Assembly: GCA_938003545.1 (NCBI GenBank)
Contig: CALKXY010000017.1
Location: forward strand, 1 to 64,000
Direction of reading: 5' to 3'
Origin: an uncultured Caulobacterales bacterium
GTDB taxonomy: Bacteria > Pseudomonadota > Alphaproteobacteria > Caulobacterales > Maricaulaceae
DNA length: 64,000 nt
This document shows positions 27,915 through 40,559 of this stretch, one piece after another. Each line of letters begins with the position of its first letter. Within the stretch, counting starts at the first letter, position 1. The position numbers and the translations under genes are program-made. The notes under the pieces are model-generated. The model did not search any database, had not been told where the DNA came from, and saw only the letters and a list, made by a program, of their open reading frames with translations.

Positions 27915-30900
27915 ATGAAAATGTCCACAAAAACTAGATTGCTTTTATCGGCACTCACAGCAGCGTCATTCGCTGCAACCGCTGCACCGACTTTTGCGCA
28001 GGACGCAGATGAAGATACGGTGATCGTTACGGGTTCGCGAATTAAGAAGAAAGATTTCGTTTCAAACTCACCTATCGCAACCGTTGATGCAGCTCAGTTT
28101 GACAGAACATTCTCTATCAATACTGAGAATCTTCTGAACACATTGCCTCAGACCGTTCCAGGTCTTGATCGTACATCAAACAACCCGGGTAACGGTTCTG
28201 CAACTGTCGACCTTCGCGGTCTTGGTTCAAACCGTACACTCGTTCTTGTAAACGGCACGCGCATGGTTCCATTTGGGCAAAATGGCGTTGTGGATTTGAA
28301 TACAATCCCAACCAGCCTTATCGAGAACGTTGAAGTTCTTACCGGTGGCGCTTCATCCGTTTATGGTGCTGATGCGGTTGCTGGTGTTGTTAACTTCATT
28401 CTTAAAGATGATTTTGAAGGTGTTGAAGCAAATCTCGGTTACTCTTTGACTGGTGAGGGTGATTCAGCTCTCCTTAATGCTGATGTCACGCTTGGTGCGA
28501 ATATTGATGATGGTCGTGGTAACGTTGTTGTTAACCTTTCATATGCGAATCGTGAATCACTACAGCAAGGTGATCGTAGTTTCTCTCAAACGGCATTGTT
28601 CAACGATGGCAATGGTGGTCTTGAGCCAGGTGGTTCTTCTGGTGTTCCAGGAACGTCGATTTTTAACGGTGGATTGAACAATTCAACTTCATGTGCTGTT
28701 CAACTCGGTGCTCGCGATGCTGATGGAGTTCTAATTCCATGTGAGGATGATCAATTAACGACAAATGCAGGCGCTTTCGCAAGTGGTGCAAGTATTTTCA
28801 ATGTTGACGGTTCTGCTAGAGACTTTGTTCTCGGTGGTGACGTAAATGATTTCTACAACTACGCACCAGTTAACTTCCTGCAATTACCGCAGGAGCGTTT
28901 CACGATTACAGCTTTGGGTAGTTATGAGATTAACGACAAGGTTGAAGTATATGCTCGTGGATCATTCGCGCAAAACCGCGTTGATAGCCAATTAGCACCT
29001 ACGCCAATCTTCGAAAATTCAACATTCTCACTAGATGGCAACCCATTTATCTCCAGTGCTGCACAGGCGCAGTTCTCTGGCAATAACACGAACCAAGTTG
29101 GTATTGGTGGCCGTGTGGATCGTGTCTTAGCTGACGCTGACAGCGCGTTTAACCCAACTCCAAGAAATTTGGACGAAAATCTTAATCCTATTCTTCCGGG
29201 GACAGACGGATTTGTCGCACAGAACTTATGTCTTAACTGCGTGTTTGACAGTAATGGCGATGGCTTCTTCGACGTTGCTCCACTGATAGATACTGATGGA
29301 GATGGTATTGCCGACACCGCGACAGCACTTGTTCGCCGCCGCCTTGAAGAGGTCGGACCTCGTCAAACAGTTGATATCAACGATGCGTTCCAAATCACAT
29401 TGGGTGCACGCGGTGACTTCAATGACACTTGGTCCTACGATGTGTACCTCCAAGAAGGACGTACTGTTCGTTCGCAAACGCAGAATGGTAACGTCAATCG
29501 TGGACGCTTCAATCAAGCTCTATTGCTAGCTGATGCTGAACTTGATGCAGCCGGTAACCCTGTTGGGGACGGAAACGTTGATCTGGATGCTGATGGTAAC
29601 CCATCTTGTAGTGATCCATCCGTAAACGGTGGTACTGATTCTGGTTGTACGCCTCTGAACATCTTTGGTGAAGGCAACATCTCTGCTGACTCTGCCGCTT
29701 TTATTAACACTGCAGCTGCTGCGACAGCCGAGTTTGAGCAAACTGTCCTTCAGGGTAATATTTCTGGTGACTTGGGTGGATTTAGCCTTACTGACCAACC
29801 TATTGGTGTTGCTTTCGGTGCAGAGTATATCGAAACTGAGGCTGACTTCCGTCCATCACAAGATATTGCTGTGAGCAGCATTGCTGGTTTCAATGGTTCT
29901 CCGCCATCTGGTGGTTCCTTTGATGTTTACTCCGTCTATGGCGAAGCATCCATTCCTCTTTTGTCTGGCCTACCATTTGCAGAACGTGTTGTTCTTGATG
30001 TTGCCGGTCGTTATTCCGACTACTCAACATCTGGTGGTGTGGAGGCTTATAAAATTGGTGGTGAATGGGCCGTCAACGACCAAGTTCGTTTCCGTGGTAA
30101 CTACAACCGTGCGGTACGTGCGCCAAACATTGGTGAATTATTCGCGCCTATTGGTGAAAACTTTCCTGGTGCAGTAGACCCTTGTTCTGCGGCCGGCGAA
30201 CCAACGAGTGCAGTCGCTGCAATTTGTACAGCCACAGGTGTTCCTTCTGCACAAGTCGGTTCTGCTGCGATTAACACAATCTCAGGCCAAGTTCGCACTT
30301 TGGCTGGTGGTAACGAAAACCTTGCCCCAGAAACAGCCGATACTTACACAATTGGTGTAGTTATTGAGCCGACCTTAGTAGAGGGCTTGTCTCTTTCAGT
30401 TGATTATTATGATATTAATATCACTGAAGCGATCGCGGCATTTGGTGGTGGTGCTAACAATGTGTTAAATACATGTTATAACAATGCTGAGTTCGGCGGT
30501 GCAGGATCAGATTTCTGTAATGTAATTACGCGCCGTCCTGATGGATCAATTGACTTCATCTCTCTGCAAGCACGTAACGTTGCTTCTACTAATGTTTCAG
30601 GTATCGATCTTTCGGCTCAGTATGGTTTTGAAGCAGGTGATTTTGGTAGTGTAGGTCTTAGCTACCTTGGTACTTATAACCTTGAGAACGAATTTACAGC
30701 ATTCTTGGGTGATGATGTAATTACTTGTGATGGTGAATTCGGTACGACATGTGGCGAACCTGATCCAAAATATCGTCATCGTTTTGTTGCTTCCGTAGAT
30801 AAAGATAGCTGGTCTTTCCAGACTGTATGGCGTCTTGTCGGTGGTGTTGACGATGATGCGGGTGAAGGCGTTAACTCCGTTGATTCAATCAGCGCGCGTA

Positions 30901-31085
30901 ACTACTTCGACTCATCCGTTTCGAAAAGCTTTGGTGAAAGCCTGACGCTGACATTTGGTGCGAATAACGTGTTTGATAAAAACCCACCAATTATTGGCGA
31001 CAACGACGAACAGGCAAATACATTCCCTGCGACATACGATGTCTTTGGACGTACATTCTTCGCGAATGCGAGAGTTAAGTTCTAA
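27915..31085 (+). CDS. TonB-dependent outer-membrane receptor
   Basis: The 1056-residue protein has a signal peptide (about residues 1-29, ending TFAQ), a TonB-box-like DTVIVTGSRI, a plug domain (TVDLRGLGSNRTLVLVNGTR, GGASSVYGADAVAGVVNFI) and a large C-terminal barrel ending in Phe (FANARVKF). Within an early barrel loop are Asp-rich stretches DSNGDGFFD and DTDGDGIAD, like calcium-binding loops, and several Cys pairs that may form loop disulfides. Codons are strongly biased to GGT, GTT, CTT and CGT, similar to the atp genes, suggesting high expression. The ligand is unknown. Its location between priA and atpH is not the usual order for this group. Confidence 0.94.
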   Translation: MKMSTKTRLLLSALTAASFAATAAPTFAQDADEDTVIVTGSRIKKKDFVSNSPIATVDAAQFDRTFSINTENLLNTLPQTVPGLDRTSNNPGNGSATVDLRGLGSNRTLVLVNGTRMVPFGQNGVVDLNTIPTSLIENVEVLTGGASSVYGADAVAGVVNFILKDDFEGVEANLGYSLTGEGDSALLNADVTLGANIDDGRGNVVVNLSYANRESLQQGDRSFSQTALFNDGNGGLEPGGSSGVPGTSIFNGGLNNSTSCAVQLGARDADGVLIPCEDDQLTTNAGAFASGASIFNVDGSARDFVLGGDVNDFYNYAPVNFLQLPQERFTITALGSYEINDKVEVYARGSFAQNRVDSQLAPTPIFENSTFSLDGNPFISSAAQAQFSGNNTNQVGIGGRVDRVLADADSAFNPTPRNLDENLNPILPGTDGFVAQNLCLNCVFDSNGDGFFDVAPLIDTDGDGIADTATALVRRRLEEVGPRQTVDINDAFQITLGARGDFNDTWSYDVYLQEGRTVRSQTQNGNVNRGRFNQALLLADAELDAAGNPVGDGNVDLDADGNPSCSDPSVNGGTDSGCTPLNIFGEGNISADSAAFINTAAAATAEFEQTVLQGNISGDLGGFSLTDQPIGVAFGAEYIETEADFRPSQDIAVSSIAGFNGSPPSGGSFDVYSVYGEASIPLLSGLPFAERVVLDVAGRYSDYSTSGGVEAYKIGGEWAVNDQVRFRGNYNRAVRAPNIGELFAPIGENFPGAVDPCSAAGEPTSAVAAICTATGVPSAQVGSAAINTISGQVRTLAGGNENLAPETADTYTIGVVIEPTLVEGLSLSVDYYDINITEAIAAFGGGANNVLNTCYNNAEFGGAGSDFCNVITRRPDGSIDFISLQARNVASTNVSGIDLSAQYGFEAGDFGSVGLSYLGTYNLENEFTAFLGDDVITCDGEFGTTCGEPDPKYRHRFVASVDKDSWSFQTVWRLVGGVDDDAGEGVNSVDSISARNYFDSSVSKSFGESLTLTFGANNVFDKNPPIIGDNDEQANTFPATYDVFGRTFFANARVKF

Positions 31086-31119
31086 GGATAGCCTCTAGGC
31101 TAAATATTTAATGATTTTT

Positions 31120-31144
31120 AACCGGCCTAAGGGCCGGTTTTTTT
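31120..31144 (+). terminator. Terminator after the TonB receptor
   Basis: AACCGGCC-TAAG-GGCCGGTT is a perfect 8-bp stem with a tetraloop followed by a run of seven Ts. The 170 bases between it and the next gene hold nothing recognisable beyond a weak GTCGC/GCGAC dyad near 31180. Confidence 0.93.
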
Positions 31145-31316
31145 ATGTGGTAGGCTTGCTTGGGGAGGTCTGGACGTCAGTCGCGAAAGCATTTAAACGC
31201 TGCGACTACGGCTTACTAAAAAGCGCCGACATGATTTTGATTGTGCATAAATTAGGCTGGGATTGATTGAAATATGAAGAGAGCTTGTCTAAAGGTTGAT
31301 TTTAAGTGTAGAGAAA

Positions 31317-32294
31317 TCAGCGTTTTTTAGCTTTTATTATCCACGCAGCCTGTTTTGTATCAGTCGACAGGTTGAAACTTTGGTTCGGTGTGAAATCTAA
31401 ACCTACTTGCCCTTTAGCTAATGTTTCTACAAGTTCCATAATTTCAACTTTGTTTAAAGCCGCTTGCGTCATGCTTAGCATCCGGCCTTTATAGGCTTTA
31501 AGCTCAGCTTCCATGCCTTTGAACCAGCCGAGTGACTCTTCCCTGGGGTATCGTTCATGATTCACGATAAGCTTATGTGATGACTCGAGAAGATAATATG
31601 TGAACCTGGCGAATTCATTATGGGAGCGATCAGATGTACGAAGCCATTCCACGATAGGTTCTGCGGACTGGTTTAAACGACGTGTTAAGTTTTTAAAATC
31701 GGTGCTTTTACCCTGTGTCTGACTTCCGCTTAGGGCAAGTATAAGCTTTTTTGCAGTCTTAATGAATTGGCTTTTTTCAACGTTATTGATTTGGTCGAGT
31801 GACCGTTTGCATCCCTCGTAAATCACGCTGTTTTCGGCGTGAGCGAGAACAATAATTCTACCGTTCGGTTTTAAAATGCGATGCATTTCAAGAAAGGCTT
31901 CATGGAGTTTTTTTCGGCTGCCAGCATATTCGACTCCGAATTGACTTGTAATTATGTCGACGCTATTATTTTTAAGTGGTGTCTTGTCGACTTGGGTGCG
32001 TACGCTAGACGCCGAGGGTATTTTTTCTACCATTACGTCTAAGGCTTTTTGCGAGACGTCTAAACCTGTTAAATTTGAGAGCCCCACTTTGTGAGCATGT
32101 TCTAAGACTGATCCAGCACCGCATGCAAAATCAACGATGTGAGCTGATTTTTCTATATTTCTAAATGCAGTAAGCCAAAAATCTTTTAAAGCATGATTTT
32201 TTTCAATACCGACTTCAACAAGCGCATTGCCACTCAGTTGAGAGGCTCGCCCTTGCCAGTAGTTATCCCAATTAGCAGTATTTGTGTCTGTCAT
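31317..32294 (-). CDS. SAM-dependent methyltransferase, class I
   Basis: The 325-residue protein has a Rossmann methyltransferase domain in its first half: motif I VDFACGAGSVLEHA near residue 54, LTGLDVSQKALDVM, then DIITSQFGVEYAG and a HRILKPNGRIIVLAHAENS segment typical of Methyltransf_11. The second half is a helical region without recognised family. AT-richer codon use than the neighbouring atp genes hints at a different origin. It points away from atpH and has no partner gene, so its substrate cannot be guessed. Confidence 0.82.
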   Translation of the reverse strand: MTDTNTANWDNYWQGRASQLSGNALVEVGIEKNHALKDFWLTAFRNIEKSAHIVDFACGAGSVLEHAHKVGLSNLTGLDVSQKALDVMVEKIPSASSVRTQVDKTPLKNNSVDIITSQFGVEYAGSRKKLHEAFLEMHRILKPNGRIIVLAHAENSVIYEGCKRSLDQINNVEKSQFIKTAKKLILALSGSQTQGKSTDFKNLTRRLNQSAEPIVEWLRTSDRSHNEFARFTYYLLESSHKLIVNHERYPREESLGWFKGMEAELKAYKGRMLSMTQAALNKVEIMELVETLAKGQVGLDFTPNQSFNLSTDTKQAAWIIKAKKR

Positions 32295-32686
32295 GAGGAA
32301 TCGAATTCAGTCTGAAAGTTGTAGTAACGCCGAGAAATTTATTTCTCTATTGTGCACTCTAATCAGCTTAATTGCGAGCAGGAAACATCGCAGTAATCTA
32401 ATATTCCACTAAATATACACGGGCGAGATAAGAGGGAAGTGTTCTTGTGGTCTTATGAGTTGATTGATTTTTGAACTTTTGTAAAAAACTTTCTTACCCA
32501 CACTTTCGCTATCCAAAACGCGAAGCTTGAGGTTTCACTGCACCCCATTGGGATTCAAACCTTGGCATGTGGTTTTTTCCCTGCTAAGGCCCGCGCGATT
32601 GAGGGGAAGGTCTATTTCTGACCCTTTTGAAACCACTTTTAAACGGCCCTTTTTTGGTGCCATTCGCAGCTCAGGATTGACCCGTC
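32295..32686. promoter_or_regulatory. Gap between methyltransferase and atpH
   Basis: No gene was found in these 392 bases; the 62-codon ORF in the track has no supporting features. A 16-bp palindrome, GAGAAAT-TT-ATTTCTC (32332-32347), lies 38 bases before the methyltransferase start and could be its operator. The atp operon promoter should be here, but no clear -35/-10 pair was recognised. AGGA at about 32672 precedes the TTG start of atpH. Confidence 0.45.
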
Positions 32687-33244
32687 TTGTCCGATACCGA
32701 CGTCATCACAGGTGAAGCGCCAAGGCGCTATGCTCTCGCGCTTCTCGATCTTGCGGAACAGGCGAAATCCCTGCCGCGTGTTGAGAAAGATCTTAAGTCT
32801 TTCAAGAAGATGTACGATTCTAGTGTGGAATTGAAGAGACTGGCTGAAAGCCCAGTTTTTGCGACAGAGGACAAGGTCTCGGCCCTCACAGCTGTCGCTA
32901 AGGCGGCTAAGCTCTCGCCACTGACACAACAGTTCATCGGAACTGTTGCTGGAAACCGCCGTGCGGCTGATCTGCCGGGAATCATTTCTTCCTTTAATGA
33001 AATGCTGGCGCGCCGCCGGGGTACACAAGTTGCCAAAGTAACATCCGCAGCCAAATTAACGGCCGCGCAAATGACTGCGATCAAATCGCAACTCAAAAAG
33101 ACACTCGGCCGTCCGGTCGATGTTGAAACATCGGTTGATCCGGACCTGCTCGGCGGTTTCGTCGTGCGGATCGGCTCTCGACTTTACGACAGCTCCCTCA
33201 AGACAAAACTTGAGGACCTCCGTCTCGCCCTCAAAGAAGCATAA
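32687..33244 (+). CDS. atpH: ATP synthase F1 subunit delta
   Basis: The delta subunit is part of the stator that joins F1 to the peripheral stalk. The 185-residue sequence shows RRYALALLDLAEQ near the N terminus and the conserved C-terminal DPDLLGGFVVRIGSRLYDSS. The start is TTG, with AGGA about ten bases upstream. It is the first gene of an F1-only operon atpHAGDC, as usual in alphaproteobacteria where F0 genes are elsewhere. Confidence 0.95.
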   Translation: MSDTDVITGEAPRRYALALLDLAEQAKSLPRVEKDLKSFKKMYDSSVELKRLAESPVFATEDKVSALTAVAKAAKLSPLTQQFIGTVAGNRRAADLPGIISSFNEMLARRRGTQVAKVTSAAKLTAAQMTAIKSQLKKTLGRPVDVETSVDPDLLGGFVVRIGSRLYDSSLKTKLEDLRLALKEA

Positions 33245-33259
33245 GAGGACACGCCAGTT

Positions 33260-34792
<1,533 letters not shown>

Positions 34793-34803
34793 AGGTAGTT
34801 TCG

Positions 34804-35709
34804 ATGGCGTCTCTTAAAGAGCTAAAAACACGAATCGGAAGCGTAAAAAATACGCAGAAGATTACGAAGGCCATGCAGATGGTTGCCGCAGCTAAGTTGC
34901 GTAAAGCGCAGCAGGCTGCAGAAGCCTCACGTCCGTATTCTGATCGTTTGAATTCCATTATTGTCAATCTTGCAGGGTCGATGTCGGACACTGCAGGTGG
35001 TCCTGAACTGCTTGTCGGTAATGGCAAGTCGGATACAGTCCTTTTGGTTGTCGCTACGGCGGATCGCGGCCTTTGTGGTGGTTTCAATACAAATATAGTC
35101 CGTAAGGCGCGCGAAGAAATCGTCGCGCTTGAGCGCGCTGGCAAAACAGTGAAGCTCTATTTGATTGGTAAAAAGGGCTACGACCAATTGAACCGTCTTT
35201 ATGGTGATCAAATTGTTGAATATGTATCTTTGAAAGAAGAGCGTAAACTTCATGCGGGCATCGCACAGGGTATTGGTGAGAAAATCACAGCTATGTTTGA
35301 GGCGGGTGAATTCGATGTTTGCAAACTGATCTATTCGCAATTCGTCAATGTCATGCAGCAAGATGCTGTTTCTACGACATTAATTCCTGCAATCGCAGCT
35401 CTCGAAGCTGACAATGACGCAGCGAGCAACGTTGTAGCTCCTGATCTTGAAGGTGCCATATATACATATGAACCGGACGAGTCGGGTATCCTACGCGTTT
35501 TACTGCCGCGTAATATCAACACCCAAATTTTCTCGGCACTCTTGGAAAACCAAGCCGGCGAAATGGGCTCTAAGATGACGGCTATGGATAATGCTACGCG
35601 CAATGCGGGCGACATGATCGATAACCTGACGATGAAGTTTAACCGCACACGTCAGGCTCAGATTACATCCGAATTGATTGAGATTATTTCAGGCGCTGAG
35701 GCGCTGTAA
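34804..35709 (+). CDS. atpG: ATP synthase F1 subunit gamma
   Basis: The rotor shaft subunit of F1. The N terminus MASLKELKTRIGSVKNTQKI and the C-terminal ITSELIEIISGAEAL are diagnostic; the length of 301 residues is normal. It follows atpA by 11 bases. Confidence 0.97.
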   Translation: MASLKELKTRIGSVKNTQKITKAMQMVAAAKLRKAQQAAEASRPYSDRLNSIIVNLAGSMSDTAGGPELLVGNGKSDTVLLVVATADRGLCGGFNTNIVRKAREEIVALERAGKTVKLYLIGKKGYDQLNRLYGDQIVEYVSLKEERKLHAGIAQGIGEKITAMFEAGEFDVCKLIYSQFVNVMQQDAVSTTLIPAIAALEADNDAASNVVAPDLEGAIYTYEPDESGILRVLLPRNINTQIFSALLENQAGEMGSKMTAMDNATRNAGDMIDNLTMKFNRTRQAQITSELIEIISGAEAL

Positions 35710-35750
35710 GACTACACCTGCGTTCACGCGCAAACGATTTTAGAGGCTAG

Positions 35751-37283
<1,533 letters not shown>

Positions 37284-37324
37284 CTTCTTAACTTCTCCTC
37301 CAAAGGAGAAGACGGAGACCTCAT

Positions 37325-37714
37325 ATGGCTGATAAACTGAACTTTTCACTCGTCTCTCCTGAGCGCGAACTTTATTCTGGCGATGTTGACCAAGTCGATA
37401 TTCCTGGGACAGAGGGCGATCTTGGTGTGCTTCCGAACCATAGCCCACTTATGGCGGCTATTCGGACGGGAACAATTACGGTCTATGAAAATGGAGTGGA
37501 AATTAAGTTTTTCGTTCAAGGCGGATTTGCAGATGTCACGCCAACTGGTTTGATTGTTCTGGCTGAACGTGCCGTTGGATTAGATTCACTTGATAAGTCA
37601 GAAATTGAAGCACAGGTCACATCAGTCGAAGCTAGTCTCGAAGGTTTGACAGGTGAAGCTGCATTGGCTGCGCGTCAAAATCTGGACGGTTTACGCGCGG
37701 TTCTCGACGCATAA
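37325..37714 (+). CDS. atpC: ATP synthase F1 subunit epsilon
   Basis: The epsilon subunit links gamma to the c ring and inhibits ATP hydrolysis. The 129-residue sequence has FSLVSPERELYSGDVDQVDI and the conserved GDLGVLPNHSPLMAAIRTG. It is the last gene of the operon and is followed by a strong terminator. Confidence 0.96.
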   Translation: MADKLNFSLVSPERELYSGDVDQVDIPGTEGDLGVLPNHSPLMAAIRTGTITVYENGVEIKFFVQGGFADVTPTGLIVLAERAVGLDSLDKSEIEAQVTSVEASLEGLTGEAALAARQNLDGLRAVLDA

Positions 37715-37735
37715 ATTCAAATATATATTGTATTT

Positions 37736-37773
37736 AACGGCTTCTCACCACGCGTGAGGGGCCGTTTTTTTTT
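37736..37773 (+). terminator. Terminator of the atpHAGDC operon
   Basis: AACGGC/GCCGTT and CTCAC/GTGAG form a 13-bp stem joined by two T-G wobble positions, with a 5-base loop and a run of nine Ts. Confidence 0.95.
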
Positions 37774-37805
37774 GACGTTTAAGTCCTGCGCGCTAGACGC
37801 AATGT

Positions 37806-38348
37806 ATGATAAAACCCGTAGTTCTTGCCGTTGCATCCGACCAACACCATAATATCGTCAAACCCGTTCAATCGAGCATTACGCTTGTCAAACAATGGGG
37901 TGTTGAAGGCGATGCCCATGCGGGGACAACAATCCAGCATAGATATGACAAACGACGCAATCCTGATGCGCCAAACCTTCGCCAAATCCATCTCATGCAT
38001 GCCGAGCTGTTTGATCAAGTGCAGGCGCAGGGGCTCGTCGTTAAACCAGGTGAAATGGGCGAAAACATCACGACACGAGGTCTGGATATTTTGAATTTAC
38101 CCCGAGGAACGCATCTGAAAATTGGGAAGGCCGTCATAGAAGTGACTGGTTTGCGGAACCCGTGCAAATACCTCAACCAAATTGTAGTGGGATTGATGAC
38201 GGCTTGCCTCGCCAAGTATGATGACGGGACGTTGTTTCCACAGTCTGGCGTCATGGGCATCATTATCGAAGGGGGCGAAGTGAGGGCAGGTGATAAGATT
38301 GAGGTTATTCTGCCGCCTGAACCCTATCAACGACTTGTTGCGGTCTAG
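37806..38348 (+). CDS. MOSC-domain protein
   Basis: MOSC domains are found in molybdenum cofactor sulfurases and related proteins such as YiiM. The 180-residue protein shows the typical WGVEGDAHAG, QIHLMHAELFD, PGEMGENITT, a TGLRNPCKYLN segment with the conserved Cys, and GVMGIIIEGGEVRAGD. The reaction and partner are not known. The next gene begins six bases after its stop. Confidence 0.88.
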   Translation: MIKPVVLAVASDQHHNIVKPVQSSITLVKQWGVEGDAHAGTTIQHRYDKRRNPDAPNLRQIHLMHAELFDQVQAQGLVVKPGEMGENITTRGLDILNLPRGTHLKIGKAVIEVTGLRNPCKYLNQIVVGLMTACLAKYDDGTLFPQSGVMGIIIEGGEVRAGDKIEVILPPEPYQRLVAV

Positions 38349-38354
38349 CGTCTT

Positions 38355-39185
38355 TTGTTTCGGCGTCACATTAGTTTTTGTCTTTGGGCCTCCGCGACGG
38401 CTTTATTTTGCCTGGCCTATGGGTTTTTAATCGAACCAAGGCAGTTGAAAATTCGCCAAGTCGAGTTTTTATCTGATGCCTATATTGGACCCGATCTGAA
38501 AATAGGTTTGATAACCGATATTCATATTGGCGGGATACATGTGCCTGCGGAGCGGGTGTCGGTTTTGGTGGAGCGTATGAATAGACTGACACCCGATGTT
38601 GTTCTTCTCCCTGGGGACTTTGTGAATGGACATGCCAGTTCTGCTCAAAAAACGGATGTTTTCAATGCGTCTATTGCAAGGGGCGTAACCAAGTTAGGCG
38701 GGTTTGATGCCCCTACATATGCGACGCTCGGGAATCATGACGTTTGGTATGATCGCGAGAGAATGACGCAATTGATCGGTGCAGCGGGGATTACACTCCT
38801 TGAAAATAAATCCGAGACATTTGGCCGTCTGTGTCTTGTCGGTTTGGAAGATCATTTGACGTCTCATCCAGATCGAAAGGCCTATGACAATTGTAAAGAG
38901 GCCACGTTTCCGCTTGTTCTCACCCACTCACCAGAGGCTTGGCGAACCTTCCGCAGTGATACAGTTTTGGTTGTGGCTGGACATACGCATGGCGGGCAAA
39001 TCAACCTCCCTATTTTGGGACGGAGGGTGAATTCAACATCATTGGGGCCGGAGTATAGCTATGGGTTCTCAAAACTCGGCGGTGTGAATGTTTTTGTGAG
39101 TGCCGGTATCGGCACCTCTATTCTACCTGCTCGCTTTCGCGCACCACCAGAAATCGTACTGATTACACTTCGGGGCCGAGAGTGA
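38355..39185 (+). CDS. Membrane-anchored metallophosphoesterase
   Basis: The 276-residue protein begins with one hydrophobic segment (FCLWASATALFCLAYGFLI) and continues with a calcineurin-like phosphoesterase domain: DIHIGG (about residue 55), GDFVNG, GNHDVW (about 126) and GHTHGGQINLP, the metal ligands of the YkuE/YaeI type. Such enzymes hydrolyse phosphodiesters near the membrane, for example UDP-diacylglucosamine in some groups. The start is TTG with a poor ribosome binding site, supported by its six-base gap to the MOSC gene. The 3' end overlaps the convergent MFS gene by 23 bases. Confidence 0.85.
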   Translation: MFRRHISFCLWASATALFCLAYGFLIEPRQLKIRQVEFLSDAYIGPDLKIGLITDIHIGGIHVPAERVSVLVERMNRLTPDVVLLPGDFVNGHASSAQKTDVFNASIARGVTKLGGFDAPTYATLGNHDVWYDRERMTQLIGAAGITLLENKSETFGRLCLVGLEDHLTSHPDRKAYDNCKEATFPLVLTHSPEAWRTFRSDTVLVVAGHTHGGQINLPILGRRVNSTSLGPEYSYGFSKLGGVNVFVSAGIGTSILPARFRAPPEIVLITLRGRE

Positions 39186-40545
39186 TTGGCGGTTGCTCTA
39201 ATGCATCTGGATCGGTGGACAGTGCTGTGTCGGGTGAATAACGCGCATCGCGATCCGCTTTATTTGTAACCAGCAAGAAGGTGATCAGCGCAAGAAGTGA
39301 TAAGCCACCTGCCAGCAAGAAAGGAGATCCAGGCACATAGGGCACCCCTAGGTTTCCTGTTAAATATTGCCCAATACCAATGAGGTTCTCGGGAAAACCT
39401 TGCATCTGACGTAACGCACGATTGGCTGTATCGCCAAAGGCCGCAAAAACGCCTGTCATCGCGAGAGGGCCAGCCATTAACGCAAGTCCCTGTGCCGCAC
39501 CAATGGCGCCCTGTAGCTCGCCCTGTTCGCTCTCAGAGACACGGCTGCTCATCATATTTGTCAGGGCAGGGCCGTATAACCCAGCCAAGGCTGCAAACGG
39601 CCCCGCTGCATATATGACCCAACCTGCATCTGCGCTGCCCAGCATCGTGTAGCCAATTACGGCAGACGCCATCCCAATGAACCCTGCCCAAAACAATCCA
39701 ATCTTGGGAATGATGATGCGGATTAATCCGCCTTGGACGACCATAGAGGCAACCGCAAATGCGCCGAGAGAGAAGCCTACGTCTCCGGATGTCCAACCTA
39801 AACCTTCCATTGCTGAGAAGGTATAGGTCGTTGGGTAGACTGTATGGGCGGTGGCCAGAACAAACATCACGAAAATTAGGCCTTTGACACCGCGAATACG
39901 GCTCAGTGAAATGAGTGACCCAATAGGGTTAGAGCGTTTCATTGAGAATGCTCGGCGTTTCGATTTACTCAGAGTTTCAGGGAGGAAAAAGAAGCCGTAG
40001 ATTACATTAATGACGGATATGAACCCAGCCGCGTAGAATGGAACGCGCGTACCATATTCACCCAAGACGCCACCAATCACAGGGCCAAGCAGAAAGCCGA
40101 CGCCGAAACTTGCGCCGATTAAGCCGAAATTTTGCGCACGCTTTTCAGGTGGGCTAACATCGGCAACATAGGCATTTGCCGTGGAAAATGTTGCGCCGAA
40201 CATACCTGAAAATGCACGTCCAAAGTAAAGCCATATGATTGTCGGTGCGAGGGCGATCAGGAAGTAATCCATCGCCAACCCAGCAAGCGAGATCAACATG
40301 ATAGGGCGACGTCCAAAGCGGTCTGATAAGCCGCCTACGATTGGCATGCAGATGAATTGAAGGAAGGCGAACGTAAGCGTGAGATAGCCACTGTGCCAAA
40401 CCGCCTCACTGTTTTCTAATCCTGTCAATTCTTTGATGAGGTTGGGGAGAACGGGCACCATGATCCCAAATCCAATCGAATTGATCATCACTGTGATCAA
40501 CACAAACATCAATGCGTTCTTTGAAGTGTTATCGGTCCCCGTCAT
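39163..40545 (-). CDS. MFS transporter, TetA-like family
   Basis: The 460-residue inner-membrane protein has 12 hydrophobic segments. The loop 2-3 motif [11 protein letters not shown] and the N-terminal [13 protein letters not shown] resemble TetA/Bcr-type drug:H+ antiporters. The substrate is unknown; the name does not imply resistance. It is the last gene of the long leftward block and lies 14 bases after rppH. Confidence 0.87.
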   Translation of the reverse strand: MTGTDNTSKNALMFVLITVMINSIGFGIMVPVLPNLIKELTGLENSEAVWHSGYLTLTFAFLQFICMPIVGGLSDRFGRRPIMLISLAGLAMDYFLIALAPTIIWLYFGRAFSGMFGATFSTANAYVADVSPPEKRAQNFGLIGASFGVGFLLGPVIGGVLGEYGTRVPFYAAGFISVINVIYGFFFLPETLSKSKRRAFSMKRSNPIGSLISLSRIRGVKGLIFVMFVLATAHTVYPTTYTFSAMEGLGWTSGDVGFSLGAFAVASMVVQGGLIRIIIPKIGLFWAGFIGMASAVIGYTMLGSADAGWVIYAAGPFAALAGLYGPALTNMMSSRVSESEQGELQGAIGAAQGLALMAGPLAMTGVFAAFGDTANRALRQMQGFPENLIGIGQYLTGNLGVPYVPGSPFLLAGGLSLLALITFLLVTNKADRDARYSPDTALSTDPDALEQPPITLGPEV

Positions 40546-40559
40546 TTTATGGGCCTAAT

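Noticed and set aside
31110-31126. TTAA-N6-TTAA at the end of the TonB receptor gene
   Set aside because: The spacing is wrong for CtrA and the sequence is part of the terminator.
32530-32590. tRNA-like GGGATTCAAACC upstream of atpH
   Set aside because: No acceptor stem or anticodon arm can be drawn around it.
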